Of a DNA stretch of 64,000 nucleotides, positions 36,653 to 45,012 are shown in pieces. The stretch is from Algiphilus sp. (GTDB taxonomy: Bacteria; Pseudomonadota; Gammaproteobacteria; Nevskiales; Nevskiaceae): positions 20,648 through 84,647 of the forward strand of contig NZ_JAGLEJ010000022.1 in the NCBI RefSeq assembly GCF_023145115.1, read 5' to 3'. Position 1 is the first letter of the stretch. Every line of letters begins with the position of its first letter. The position numbers and the translations under genes were made by a program. The notes beneath the pieces were generated by a model. The model was given only the letters and a program-made list of their open reading frames with translations, was not told the DNA's origin and made no database searches.

Positions 36653-36756
36653 ACCACCGATTTCACAGATTGACACGGATTCTTCTTGTTCTGGTGCGCG
36701 CTGACGAAGTCAGCGCCACCAGCATGAATCCCCTGAATCCGTGAAATCTGTGGTTC
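36653..36756. repeat. ATCTGTG inverted-repeat element, copy C, between lysR and aroC ends
   Basis: A 104-base element filling most of the 155-base gap between two convergent genes. The left arm (36653-36682) begins AACCACCGATTTCACAGATT; the right arm (36737-36756) reads AATCCGTGAAATCTGTGGTT. The inner hairpin 36692-36723 starts CTGGTGCGCGCTGAC and returns GTCAGCGCCACCAG, 14 pairs with one bulged C and a GAA loop. It is close in sequence and length to copy B. Confidence 0.88.
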
Positions 36757-36781
36757 TAAAGCAGTTTCCAGCCACCCCCGC

Positions 36782-37894
36782 TCAGGCCGGTCCGTCGGGG
36801 CTGCGGCCCGGCAGGCGCGGCGTGGTGGGCTCGACATCGCCGCACTGCGCCCGGTGGCGCATCCAGTGGTCCATGAGCACCAGCGCGACCATGGCCTCGG
36901 CGATGGGCACGGCGCGGATGCCGACGCAGGGGTCGTGGCGGCCGGTGGTGCGCATGTCGACATTCTCGCCGTGTTCGTTCACCGAGCGCCCCGGCGTGGT
37001 GATGCTCGACGTGGGCTTGATGGCGATGCACGCCACCACGTCCTGCCCGGTGCTGATGCCCCCGGCGACGCCGCCGGAATGGTTGGACAGGAAGCCGTCG
37101 GCGCGCATCTCGTCGCGATGCGCGGTGCCGCGCATACCGGCAGCCGCCATGCCGTCGCCGATCTCGACGCCCTTGACCGCGTTGATCCCCATCAGCGCCT
37201 GCGCCAGATCGGCATCGAGACGGTCGTAGACCGGCTCGCCCAGGCCGGGCGGGACATTGGCGGCCTCGACCTGGATCATGGCGCCGGCCGAATCGCCCTC
37301 GCTGCGCAGCGATTCGACGTAGCGCTCCAGCTCGGGTACGCGCGCCGGATCGGCGCAGAAGAAGGCGTTGTCCTCGACTGCCGACCAGTCGGCGACGTCC
37401 AGGCCGATCTCGCCGATGCGCGTCAGGCAGGCGCGGATGGTGATGCCCAGGCGCTCGCGCAGATACTTCTGCGCCACCGCGCCGGCGGCCACGCGCACCG
37501 CCGTCTCGCGCGCGGAGGAACGCCCGCCGCCGCGATGATCGCGGCGGCCGTACTTCTGCATGTAGGCGTAGTCGGCGTGATTGGGCCGAAAGGTCTGCGC
37601 GATCTTGTCGTAGTCGTAGCTGCGCTGGTCGGTGTTCTCGATCAGCAGCGCGATCGGGGTGCCGGTGGTTTCGCCCTCGAAGACGCCGGACAGGATGCGC
37701 ACGCTGTCGGCTTCCTTGCGCTGGGTGACGAACTTCGAGCGCCCCGGCCGGCGACGGTCGAGCGCCGGCTGGATGTCGGACGCGTCGAGCGCCAGTCCGG
37801 GCGGGCAGCCGTCGACCACGCAGCCGATCGCCGGCCCGTGTGACTCGCCGAAGCTGGTCACGCAGAACAACCGACCCAGCGTGTTACCCGACAT
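36782..37894 (-). CDS. aroC: Chorismate synthase
   Basis: AroC forms chorismate from EPSP with reduced FMN, the last common step of aromatic synthesis. The 370-residue protein shows GESHGPAIGCVVDGCPPGL, RRRPGRSKFVTQRKEADSV, ETTGTPIALLIENTDQRSYD, YGRRDHRGGGRSSARETAVR, GMRGTAHRDEM and GGISTGQDVV, with FKPTSSI-like AIKPTSSITTPG. Its ATG overlaps the prmB stop by 11 bases. Confidence 0.97.
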   Translation of the reverse strand: MSGNTLGRLFCVTSFGESHGPAIGCVVDGCPPGLALDASDIQPALDRRRPGRSKFVTQRKEADSVRILSGVFEGETTGTPIALLIENTDQRSYDYDKIAQTFRPNHADYAYMQKYGRRDHRGGGRSSARETAVRVAAGAVAQKYLRERLGITIRACLTRIGEIGLDVADWSAVEDNAFFCADPARVPELERYVESLRSEGDSAGAMIQVEAANVPPGLGEPVYDRLDADLAQALMGINAVKGVEIGDGMAAAGMRGTAHRDEMRADGFLSNHSGGVAGGISTGQDVVACIAIKPTSSITTPGRSVNEHGENVDMRTTGRHDPCVGIRAVPIAEAMVALVLMDHWMRHRAQCGDVEPTTPRLPGRSPDGPA

Positions 37895-38831
37895 CCCGAT
37901 CTCCCTGCAGCCAGTCCACCAAATCGTCGCGCTCGATCACGAACACGCCGCTGCCGCCGTGCACGAACTCCGGCCAGTGCGCCGGCAGGCCGGCAAAGCG
38001 CGCCATGAAGGGCGCCACCGAGGCGCCAACCTCGCCCACCAGCGTGCCGCCGGGCGCCAGGAAGCCGGGCGCCTCGTGCAGCAGGCGATCGACCACTTCC
38101 ATGCCGTCGGTCCCGGCCGCCAGCGCCAGGCGCGGCTCGGCATGATACTCCGCCGGCAGCGCCGCCCATTCGTCGTCCGGCACGTAGGGCGGATTGGTGA
38201 CGATCAGGTCGAAGGCCTCCACACCGGCGGTGCGAAGCGGCTCGAAGAGGTCGCCGCGATGGGCATGGACACGCCCGCCGAGGCCGTGGTCCGCGATGTT
38301 GGCGTCCATCAGCTCGGCGGCGCCATCGTCGAGCTCCACCGCGTGCACCTCGGCATCCGGGAAGGCCTTGGCGCAGGCGATGGCGATGCAGCCGCTGCCC
38401 GCGCACAGATCGAGGATGCGCCGCGGCGGCCGCGCCACCCACGGCTCGAAGCCTTCCATGATGAGCTCGGCCAGCGGGCTGCGCGGCACGATCACGCGCT
38501 CGTCGACGCGAAAGCGCATGCCGCAGAACCATGCTTCGCCCAGCAGATAGGCGATGGGCTTGCGCGTGGTCACGCGCGCCTCGATCAACCCGACCAGGCG
38601 CCGACGCTCCGCCGGCATCAGGCGGGCGCGCAGATAGACCTCCGGCAGCTCGTGCGGCAGATGCAGCGCGCCGCGCACAAGGTAGAAGGCCTCGTCGAGG
38701 GCGTTGTCGAGTCCGTGCCCGTAGCTCAGGCCGGCGGCCTCGAAGCGGCTCGCGGCCCATCGGACATAGTCGGCGGGGGTGCACAGGACGTCGGCCGGGT
38801 CGCCGTCGACCGGAGATGGGGTTTCGGACAT
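37884..38831 (-). CDS. prmB: 50S ribosomal protein uL3 glutamine methyltransferase
   Basis: PrmB methylates a glutamine of ribosomal protein uL3 using SAM. The 315-residue protein has the PrmB-type N-terminal helical domain, KPIAYLLGEAWFCGMRFRVD, VIVPRSPLAELI (PrmC has a PRxET-type sequence here), the SAM loop LDLCAGSGCIAIA (140-152) and NPPY (213-216). prmB-aroC order is conserved in gammaproteobacteria. ATG 38831 is chosen at the family start. The SCO1 gene begins 98 bases away on the other strand. Confidence 0.94.
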   Translation of the reverse strand: MSETPSPVDGDPADVLCTPADYVRWAASRFEAAGLSYGHGLDNALDEAFYLVRGALHLPHELPEVYLRARLMPAERRRLVGLIEARVTTRKPIAYLLGEAWFCGMRFRVDERVIVPRSPLAELIMEGFEPWVARPPRRILDLCAGSGCIAIACAKAFPDAEVHAVELDDGAAELMDANIADHGLGGRVHAHRGDLFEPLRTAGVEAFDLIVTNPPYVPDDEWAALPAEYHAEPRLALAAGTDGMEVVDRLLHEAPGFLAPGGTLVGEVGASVAPFMARFAGLPAHWPEFVHGGSGVFVIERDDLVDWLQGDRDVG

Positions 38832-38929
38832 GGAGCGGCGCCGCGGCTCGAGCCACGGCGCAATGCGGGTGGTGGGCTTGATAGTATGCGAACCCCTCGG
38901 CACTGCCGCAATGAAGCGCCCGCCCACGC

Positions 38930-39541
38930 ATGATCCGCTACCTCGTACCGCTCTTCGCCATCGGCGCCCTCATGCTCGGCGTCCTGCTGGCGGTATCCAC
39001 GCTGCGGCCGGACACGACGGGCGAGCTGCAGGGCGGCGTGCTGCTCGATGAACCGCGGCCGATCCGCGAATTCCAGCTCGTGGACCAGGCCGGCGAGACC
39101 TTCACGCGCGCCGATCTGCAGGGACAGTGGACCGCGATCTTTCCGGGCTTCACCAACTGCCCCGACATCTGCCCGACGACCCTCGGCGTGCTGCGCACCG
39201 CCGCCGAGCAGCTCGCGGAGACCGGCAGCGACTGGGAGATCGTCTTTCTCACCGTCGACCCCCAGCGCGACACGCCCGAGGCGCTGGCGCAGTACGTCGG
39301 CTACTTCTCGCAGGACTTCGTCGGGCTGACCGGCGACAAGGACGGCATCGGCCAGCTGGCCAGGGATCTGTCGATCGCCTACCAGTACACCCCCACCGGC
39401 GAGGACGGCTACACGGTGGATCACACCGCGGCCATCGTGCTGGTGGACCCGCAGGGTCGCGTGGCGGGCTTCCTGCAGCCGCCCTTCGCCCCCGAACGCA
39501 TCGCGGCCGACCTGCGCACCGCCGGCGCCAGCCAGTCGTGA
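38930..39541 (+). CDS. SCO1/SenC family copper chaperone-like protein
   Basis: A 203-residue membrane-anchored, periplasm-facing protein (helix ~3-24). The thioredoxin-like core carries the copper site: Cys77 and Cys81 in FTNCPDICPTTL and His165 in GYTVDHTAAIVLVD. SCO proteins deliver copper to cytochrome oxidase CuA or act as thiol reductases. No oxidase genes are adjacent, so the partner is unknown. The stop overlaps the GTG of psd (GTGA). Confidence 0.93.
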   Translation: MIRYLVPLFAIGALMLGVLLAVSTLRPDTTGELQGGVLLDEPRPIREFQLVDQAGETFTRADLQGQWTAIFPGFTNCPDICPTTLGVLRTAAEQLAETGSDWEIVFLTVDPQRDTPEALAQYVGYFSQDFVGLTGDKDGIGQLARDLSIAYQYTPTGEDGYTVDHTAAIVLVDPQGRVAGFLQPPFAPERIAADLRTAGASQS

Positions 39542-40452
39542 GCGCCGCGCAACCGGGTGCGGCGGCACGCCTCCTCGTCCTGCTCCAGGCGCTGCTGCCG
39601 ACGCGACTGCTGTCGCGGGTCGTGCACGCCCTCGCCCACGTGCGCGCCAGGCCGGTCAAGAACGCGCTGATCCGGATCTTCGTGACGCGCTTCGGCGTCG
39701 ACATGCGCGAGGCCGCCGAACCCGACGCAACCGCGTACCCCCACTTCAATGCCTTCTTCACCCGCGCGCTCGCTCCCGGGGCGCGCCCGCTGCCGGAGGA
39801 TGCGCACACCGTGGCGAGTCCGGTGGACGGGACCATGAGCGAGCTCGGCGCCATCGACGGCACCACGCTCATCCAGGCCAAGGGCAGTCACTATGACGCC
39901 GCGGGCCTGATCGGCGAGGATGCCGGGGACTTCCGCGACGGGCGCTTCTGCACCATTTACCTGGCGCCGTGGAACTACCACCGCATCCACGCGCCGGCGC
40001 CGCTGTCGCTGACCGCCTGGCGCCACATCCCGGGACGCCTGTTCAGCGTCAACCCGGTCACGGTTTCCGCGCGTCCCCGCCTGTTCGCGCGCAACGAGCG
40101 GGTCGTGGCGCTGTTCGACTGCGCCGGCGGCAGGCTCGCGGTGGTCATGGTGGGCGCGCTGCTGGTGGGGTCCGTGGACACCGTCTGGGCCGGTCGCGTC
40201 ACGCCGCCGCACCGCCGTCGACCATCGCCGGCAATCCCCGCCCGGGGGCGCTACGCTGTCGGCGAGGAGATCGGACGATTCAACATGGGTTCCACTGTCA
40301 TCCTGCTGGCAACCCCCGGCCTGCTGGAGTGGTCGGGCGGCCTCGGGCCAGGTGCGCCGCTGCGCATGGGTCAGGCCATCGGCACGCTGGGCGGTGCCGA
40401 ACCATCGGCGGCGGCCGGGCGTCCAAGCGGACATGACATTGCCCGCTCCTAG
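39538..40452 (+). CDS. psd: Phosphatidylserine decarboxylase proenzyme
   Basis: Psd makes phosphatidylethanolamine at the inner membrane. The 304-residue proenzyme shows YPHFNAFFTRALAPGARPL, VASPVDGTMSELG, IYLAPWNYHRIHAP, FSVNPVTV and the self-cleavage site FNMGSTVIL, where the Ser becomes the pyruvoyl group (MGST in place of the common LGST). The start is GTG 39538, overlapping the SCO1 stop; no ATG lies near the family start. The 3' end overlaps the BepA-like gene by 20 bases. Confidence 0.94.
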   Translation: MSAAQPGAAARLLVLLQALLPTRLLSRVVHALAHVRARPVKNALIRIFVTRFGVDMREAAEPDATAYPHFNAFFTRALAPGARPLPEDAHTVASPVDGTMSELGAIDGTTLIQAKGSHYDAAGLIGEDAGDFRDGRFCTIYLAPWNYHRIHAPAPLSLTAWRHIPGRLFSVNPVTVSARPRLFARNERVVALFDCAGGRLAVVMVGALLVGSVDTVWAGRVTPPHRRRPSPAIPARGRYAVGEEIGRFNMGSTVILLATPGLLEWSGGLGPGAPLRMGQAIGTLGGAEPSAAAGRPSGHDIARS

Positions 40453-41959
40453 CCGGAATCCACGAAGCCGCAGCGTGATCGCGGGTGCCGTCGCCCTCGG
40501 CCTCGTCGCCTCCCCCGTCGCCTCGTCCGCGCAAACCGGCGGCAAGGAGATCGTGCTGCCGCAGCTGGGCGAGCCGGCCGATGTGGTGATGTCGCCGCGC
40601 GAGGAGTTCGAGATCGGGTCGCGCGTAACCGCGCAGATCCACGCCGCCGGCTACGCCATCGAGGACCCCGAGCTGGAGGACTACGTCGCGCAACTCGGTT
40701 GGCACATCGCCTCGCACACGCCGAACACCCCCGAGCACCTCGAGTTCTTCGTGGTGCGGGACCCGCGCATCAACGCCTTCGCCCTGCCCGGCGGCTTCAT
40801 GGGCTTCAACGCCGGCCTCCTGATGGCCGCCGAGACCGAGAGCGAGCTCGCCGGCGTCATGGCCCACGAGCTCGCGCACGTCACGCAGCGTCACATCGCG
40901 CGCACCATATCGGGCACGCGCGCCGCCGACATCGCCACCTGGGCGGCGGTGCTGGCCGCGATCATCGCGGGCTCGGCGGCGCCGGACGTGGTGCTCGGCG
41001 CGCTCTCGCTCGGCCAGGCGGCGACGCTGCAGCGGCAGATCAACTTCACGCGCAATCACGAGCTCGAGGCCGACCGCATCGGCATCGGCAACCTGATCGA
41101 TGCCGGCTTCGATCCGGACGGCATGGTCAGCTTCTTCCAGCGGCTGGAGCAGCAGTCGCGCCTCTACGGCTCGCAGATGCCGGAGATCCTGCGCACCCAC
41201 CCGGTGAACACCACCCGCATCTCGGAGGCGCGCGCCCGCGCCGCCGGCCATTCGGGCAATGACGAGGCCGAGCGGCCGCTGCTGTTCGGCCTCATGCGGT
41301 CGCGGGCGCGCGTGCTCAGCGCCGAGCGTCCGTCGCAGGCGCTGGACTACTTCAGCCGCCGGATCAGCAGCGGCAACGATGACGCGGCCGAGCAGTACGG
41401 TGCCGCGCTGGCCCTGCACGAGCTCGGCAACTACGCCGGCTCCCGCGAGCGCCTGGCGCCTCTGCTCGAGGCCCACCCGCGGCAGTCCAACCTGCAGCTG
41501 CTGGAGGCCCACAACCTCCGCCGCATGCGGCGCACCGACGAAGCGCTGGCGCGGCTGGAGGGCGCGCTCGAGCATCATCCGCGCTATGCCCCGGCGCTGT
41601 TCGCCTACGCCGAGACGCTGATGGATGACGGGCAGGCCGACCGCGCCCGCCAGTTCCTGCTCGACGAGTTCCGGCACGTGGCCGAGTTCCCGCTCGCCCA
41701 CCAGATCCTGGCGCGCGCCGCGCGCGAGAGCGGCGACCGTGCCGAGCTGGCCTATCAGAGCGCCGCCTATTCCTGGCGACGCGGCGACTCCGCCACCGCC
41801 ATCGGCCAGATCGACGCCGGCCTGCGCCAGGCGTCCCTGACCGAGAAGGAACGCGCCCGGCTGCGCAGCTTCCGGCGCGAGGTCCGCGACACGCTGCCGG
41901 AGAACTGGCGCCCGGAGCGCCAGCGCGGCCCGCGCGACGATACCCAGTCGGAGGAGTAG
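40433..41959 (+). CDS. BepA/YfgC-like periplasmic M48 metalloprotease with TPR
   Basis: A 508-residue exported zinc protease that in E. coli assists or degrades stalled LptD and BAM substrates. It has a signal peptide ending near SSAQ (34), the zinc motif HELAH (145-149), ELEAD (210-214) supplying the third ligand, and HPVNTTRISEARARA. The C-terminal half is TPR-like (ALHELGNYAGSRERLAPLLE, EALARLEGALEHHPRYAPAL). ATG 40433 lies within the end of psd, so coupled translation is likely. Confidence 0.92.
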   Translation: MTLPAPSRNPRSRSVIAGAVALGLVASPVASSAQTGGKEIVLPQLGEPADVVMSPREEFEIGSRVTAQIHAAGYAIEDPELEDYVAQLGWHIASHTPNTPEHLEFFVVRDPRINAFALPGGFMGFNAGLLMAAETESELAGVMAHELAHVTQRHIARTISGTRAADIATWAAVLAAIIAGSAAPDVVLGALSLGQAATLQRQINFTRNHELEADRIGIGNLIDAGFDPDGMVSFFQRLEQQSRLYGSQMPEILRTHPVNTTRISEARARAAGHSGNDEAERPLLFGLMRSRARVLSAERPSQALDYFSRRISSGNDDAAEQYGAALALHELGNYAGSRERLAPLLEAHPRQSNLQLLEAHNLRRMRRTDEALARLEGALEHHPRYAPALFAYAETLMDDGQADRARQFLLDEFRHVAEFPLAHQILARAARESGDRAELAYQSAAYSWRRGDSATAIGQIDAGLRQASLTEKERARLRSFRREVRDTLPENWRPERQRGPRDDTQSEE

Positions 41960-41995
41960 CCCGACGCTCCGCGCGGGCGCGCGATCGGCTGCCGG

Positions 41996-42991
41996 CTAGA
42001 GCCGCCCGGCCTCGCGCATCCAGGCGATGCAGTCCGCGACCATGCGCTCGAGCGAGACCTCCGCCATGCCCAGCTGCTCGCGCGCCTGGCGGGCATCGCA
42101 GTAGACGTTGCCGGTGAGCAGCGAGACGGCCTCGGTGGTGACATCGGGGTCGCGGCCCAGCAGCGGCGCCACCCCCTCCTCCAGCCGTGCGTAGGCCTGC
42201 AGGATGCCGGAGCGCACCGGCCGCAGGAAACGACGATGGCCGAGCTGGGTACCGATCTCGCGTGCGAGCCCGGCATAGCTCACGTTGACGCCCCCGATCA
42301 GCAGGCGGGTGCCCCGGTTCAGCGTCTCGGCGGCGCGTGGCACGGCTGCCGCGACGTCCGTCACCGAGCAGAACGATCCGCCGCCGCCCGGCACCCCCGG
42401 CAGGCGGCGCTGCGCCACCAGGCGCACCATGCGCGACCAGCCGTTGCGGTCGCGCGGCCCGAGCAGGAAGGCCGGATTGAGGATCACCGCATCGAGTCCG
42501 GCGCGCATGCCGCGCTCGACCTCGGTCTCGGCCATGGCCTTGCTGCGCACGAAGGTGATCGACGAGTTGCGGCCCAGGCGCGGCGTGTCCGGCGCGATGA
42601 CGCCGCTGTGCTGGCCATAGGCCACCGCGCAGGACACGTGGATCAGTCGGGCGCGCCGGGCCAGCGCCAGGCGCACGATGTTGCGCGTGCCGCGCACGTT
42701 GACGCGCAGCTGCTCGGGCCCGTTACGGCGCCAGAGGCTGACGTGACTGGCGCAGTGCACGATCAGGTCCACGGTCTGCGGCACGGCCGCGTCGAGCCCG
42801 GCATGGTCCAGCACGTCGGCCTCGACCGCCGTCACCGGGGTGCCTTCGAGCAGCGCGGTATCGGCCTCCCCGCGCTGCAGCGCCAGCACGCGCCAGCCGG
42901 CGTCGGCCAGCGCGCGGGCAACGTGACTGCCGAGGAAACCGGTGGCGCCGGTTACCAGGGCTGTACGCGATGAGGCCTGCGATGCCGCCAT
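41996..42991 (-). CDS. NAD(P)-dependent epimerase/dehydratase-like SDR, Tyr replaced by Phe
   Basis: A 331-residue extended-SDR protein, recalling dihydroflavonol reductases and sterol dehydrogenase-like proteins. It shows TGATGFLGSHVARALADAGW for the cofactor, VEADVLDH, HCASHVSLWRR, VNVRGTRNIV, HVSCAVAYG and AVILNPAFLLGPRD. The catalytic YxxxK position reads FVRSKAMAE, with Phe in place of Tyr. The enzyme may be inactive or use another base. ATG 42991 is preceded by CAGGAG. It shares the strand with lapB but its role is unknown. Confidence 0.8.
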   Translation of the reverse strand: MAASQASSRTALVTGATGFLGSHVARALADAGWRVLALQRGEADTALLEGTPVTAVEADVLDHAGLDAAVPQTVDLIVHCASHVSLWRRNGPEQLRVNVRGTRNIVRLALARRARLIHVSCAVAYGQHSGVIAPDTPRLGRNSSITFVRSKAMAETEVERGMRAGLDAVILNPAFLLGPRDRNGWSRMVRLVAQRRLPGVPGGGGSFCSVTDVAAAVPRAAETLNRGTRLLIGGVNVSYAGLAREIGTQLGHRRFLRPVRSGILQAYARLEEGVAPLLGRDPDVTTEAVSLLTGNVYCDARQAREQLGMAEVSLERMVADCIAWMREAGRL

Positions 42992-43038
42992 GAGTCTCCT
43001 GCCCGGGACTTCCGTGATCGGACGCGCTGCGCGCGCCT

Positions 43039-44196
43039 CTAGTTGTTCTGCAGTCGATCGCTTCTGGGACGAATCGTAGCCCACTGCTTGCAGCTCGGAC
43101 ACTGCCAGAACAGCATCCGCGGGGTCAGACCGCAGTTCTCGCAGCGATTCTGCGGCGCCGACTGCAGCGCCGTCTCCATGCCTTCGTGCAGCACCTGGGC
43201 CAGATCATCGTGCCCGGCGCGCATCTCGGCAAGCATGCGCAGCCCGGTCCACGTCGGCTGGCGACGACACAGCGCCACCAGCTCTTCGACCACGTCGCCG
43301 CCGCCCTCGGCATCGAGTCGCAGGCGTGCCAGCACCGGCTGCACGCTGTCGTAGTGCTTCTCGGCCGCCACCAGGTAGCGGCGATAGCCGCCGTCCCTGC
43401 CCAGTTCGGCGTGCACGCGCCGCAGCCGCGGCAGCACCATCGCGAAGAAGTCGAGATCCTGTTCGGGCACGCGCTCGTAGGCCCGCAGCGCGGCACGGTA
43501 CTGGCCCGCCTTCTCCTGGAGCTCGCCGAGCAGAAGGCTCGCCCGGACACAGCCGCCATCCACGTCGAGAGCACGCTCCGCCAGCGCCAGCGCCCGGTCG
43601 CGATCGCCGGCCGCCAGCGCCGCATCGGCCTGCTCGCAGCAGTAGTGCGCGATCTGCAGCGCGTGCGACTGGCCCAGTACCGACTGGAGGCGCTGGGCGA
43701 CCGATTCGGCGGCGGCCCAGTCCCGGGTCTGCTCGAGAATGGCGAGCAGCGCGCGCAGCGCATCCTCGAGGAACATGCCGTCGTCGATCAGCTCGCGGTA
43801 CAGCCCTTCCGCGCGATCGAGCAGCCCCGCCTCGTGGTAGTCGCGCGCCAGCTCGAGCCGCACCTGGTTGACCTGCGCGGCCGGAATGCCCTCGCGCGCC
43901 AGCAGATGCTGATGAATGCGCATGGCGCGATCGACCTCGCCGCGCTTGCGGAACAGGCGTCCGAGGGTGAGATGCAGCTCGATGGTGTCCTGATCCACCG
44001 CGACCGCGCGCGTGAGTGCGGCGATGGCGCGATCCGGGTCACCGCTGGCGAGCAGCTGGAGTCCCTCGAGATAATCCGGCGATACCGGCGTGCCGCTGCT
44101 TTCCTCCGGGGTCTCGCGCGACAGCCGATGCAGCTGCCAGCCCAGTGCCAGGCCCAGCGGCAACAGCAGGACCGCCATGCCCAGGCTGCCGAACAT
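43039..44196 (-). CDS. lapB: Lipopolysaccharide assembly protein B
   Basis: LapB (YciM) is an inner-membrane-anchored TPR protein that guides FtsH to LpxC and so limits lipid A synthesis. The 385-residue protein has an N-terminal helix (AVLLLPLGLALGWQLHRLS), about nine TPR-like repeats (YLEGLQLLASGDPDRAIAAL onward) and the C-terminal rubredoxin-like metal site CENCG...CPSCK near residues 360-376. It follows lapA with a 3-base gap. lpxH in this window belongs to the same pathway. Confidence 0.96.
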   Translation of the reverse strand: MFGSLGMAVLLLPLGLALGWQLHRLSRETPEESSGTPVSPDYLEGLQLLASGDPDRAIAALTRAVAVDQDTIELHLTLGRLFRKRGEVDRAMRIHQHLLAREGIPAAQVNQVRLELARDYHEAGLLDRAEGLYRELIDDGMFLEDALRALLAILEQTRDWAAAESVAQRLQSVLGQSHALQIAHYCCEQADAALAAGDRDRALALAERALDVDGGCVRASLLLGELQEKAGQYRAALRAYERVPEQDLDFFAMVLPRLRRVHAELGRDGGYRRYLVAAEKHYDSVQPVLARLRLDAEGGGDVVEELVALCRRQPTWTGLRMLAEMRAGHDDLAQVLHEGMETALQSAPQNRCENCGLTPRMLFWQCPSCKQWATIRPRSDRLQNN

Positions 44197-44199
44197 CGT

Positions 44200-44499
44200 T
44201 CAGCCGCGCGTGGCGGGCAGCCTGGTTGCTACCGACTCCTGTTGCCGGAGTCGCTCCACCTCGCGCTGCAGTCGCGCTGCGCGCCGCTTGTGGCGCAGGA
44301 AGGGATAGACCGTCACGAGCGCGCAGAGCAGCACCGCAAACAGCGCCGAGAGCACCATCAACGCGATGAGCGGCAGCTCGACCCGTCCGGCGAGATAGTC
44401 GAAGGTCACCGGCTGGCTGTTGAACAGACCGAGCGAGAGCCCGCCGACCAGCACCAGCACGACCACCAGCACCAGCAACGCCTGACGGAATCTATGCAT
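44200..44499 (-). CDS. lapA: LapA-domain inner membrane protein
   Basis: A 99-residue protein with two membrane helices (ALLVLVVVLVLVGGLSLGL and IALMVLSALFAVLLCALVTV) and the LapA signature FNSQPVTFDYLAGRVELPL between them, ending in a short coiled coil (RLQREVERLRQQE). It works with LapB in lipopolysaccharide assembly. ATG 44499 overlaps the ihfB stop by 8 bases; an ATG eight codons earlier is an alternative. Confidence 0.92.
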   Translation of the reverse strand: MHRFRQALLVLVVVLVLVGGLSLGLFNSQPVTFDYLAGRVELPLIALMVLSALFAVLLCALVTVYPFLRHKRRAARLQREVERLRQQESVATRLPATRG

Positions 44500-44800
44500 T
44501 CGATGCCTCGTCGGATGCCGCATCCACGCGCTCGCGCAGCGCCTTGCCGGGCTTGAAGTGCGGCACGCGCTTGGGCGGAATGTCCACCGTCACGCCGGTA
44601 CGCGGGTTGCGCCCGGTCCGCGCGTCGCGGTGGTGCACCGAGAAACTGCCGAAGCCGCGGATCTCGACCCGCCGGTCGGCGGCGAGCTCGCGGCTGATGC
44701 CATCGAGGATGAGCTTCACGGCCATCTCCACGTCGGCATGCGGCACCTGCAACGGTGCGGCACGCTCCGCGAGGCGGTCGATCAGTTCGGATTTGGTCAT
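44492..44800 (-). CDS. ihfB: Integration host factor subunit beta
   Basis: IhfB pairs with IhfA to bend DNA at specific sites for replication, recombination and transcription. The 102-residue protein shows MTKSELIDRLAE, VEMAVKLILDGIS, VEIRGFGSFSVHHRDARTGR and the minor-groove arm NPRTGVTVDIPPKRVPHFKPGK. rpsA-ihfB-lapA-lapB order is conserved. ATG 44800 follows the family start. Confidence 0.96.
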   Translation of the reverse strand: MTKSELIDRLAERAAPLQVPHADVEMAVKLILDGISRELAADRRVEIRGFGSFSVHHRDARTGRNPRTGVTVDIPPKRVPHFKPGKALRERVDAASDEASNA

Positions 44801-44921
44801 GATCAGGCGCCCGATAGGTTTCCGGGTGGGGCGGACGGGAAGGCCCTGCAAAGGGCTCGAGCCCGCCCGAGCGGGATGCGCGCCGCGGCCAGCGGGAACG
44901 CTTTCACGATAGGTTACACAA

Positions 44922-45001
44922 GAAAGGGGCGCAAGCGCGCCCCTTTCCGATCGGTTGCTTTTCAACCGGATAGCGGGTCGACCTGATGTGAAGTCGACCC
45001 G
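44922..45001 (-). terminator. Three consecutive stem-loops after rpsA
   Basis: In rpsA mRNA order: CGGGTCGAC/GTCGACCCG (44993-45001 with 44974-44982), CGGTTG/CAACCG (44963-44968 with 44952-44957), and an 11-bp GAAAGGGGCGC/GCGCCCCTTTC stem (44937-44947 with 44922-44932). The last is followed by TTGTGT, a weak U-tract. This could attenuate transcription between rpsA and ihfB. TTGCGC and TATCGT, 17 bases apart and overlapping the last stem, could be a weak ihfB promoter. Confidence 0.55.
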
Positions 45002-45012
45002 TTTCCGGGCGA

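Noticed and set aside
24310..36756. ATCTGTG repeats as a CRISPR array
   Set aside because: The units are 7-10 bases, arranged as inverted arms without unique spacers of constant length, and no cas genes are present.
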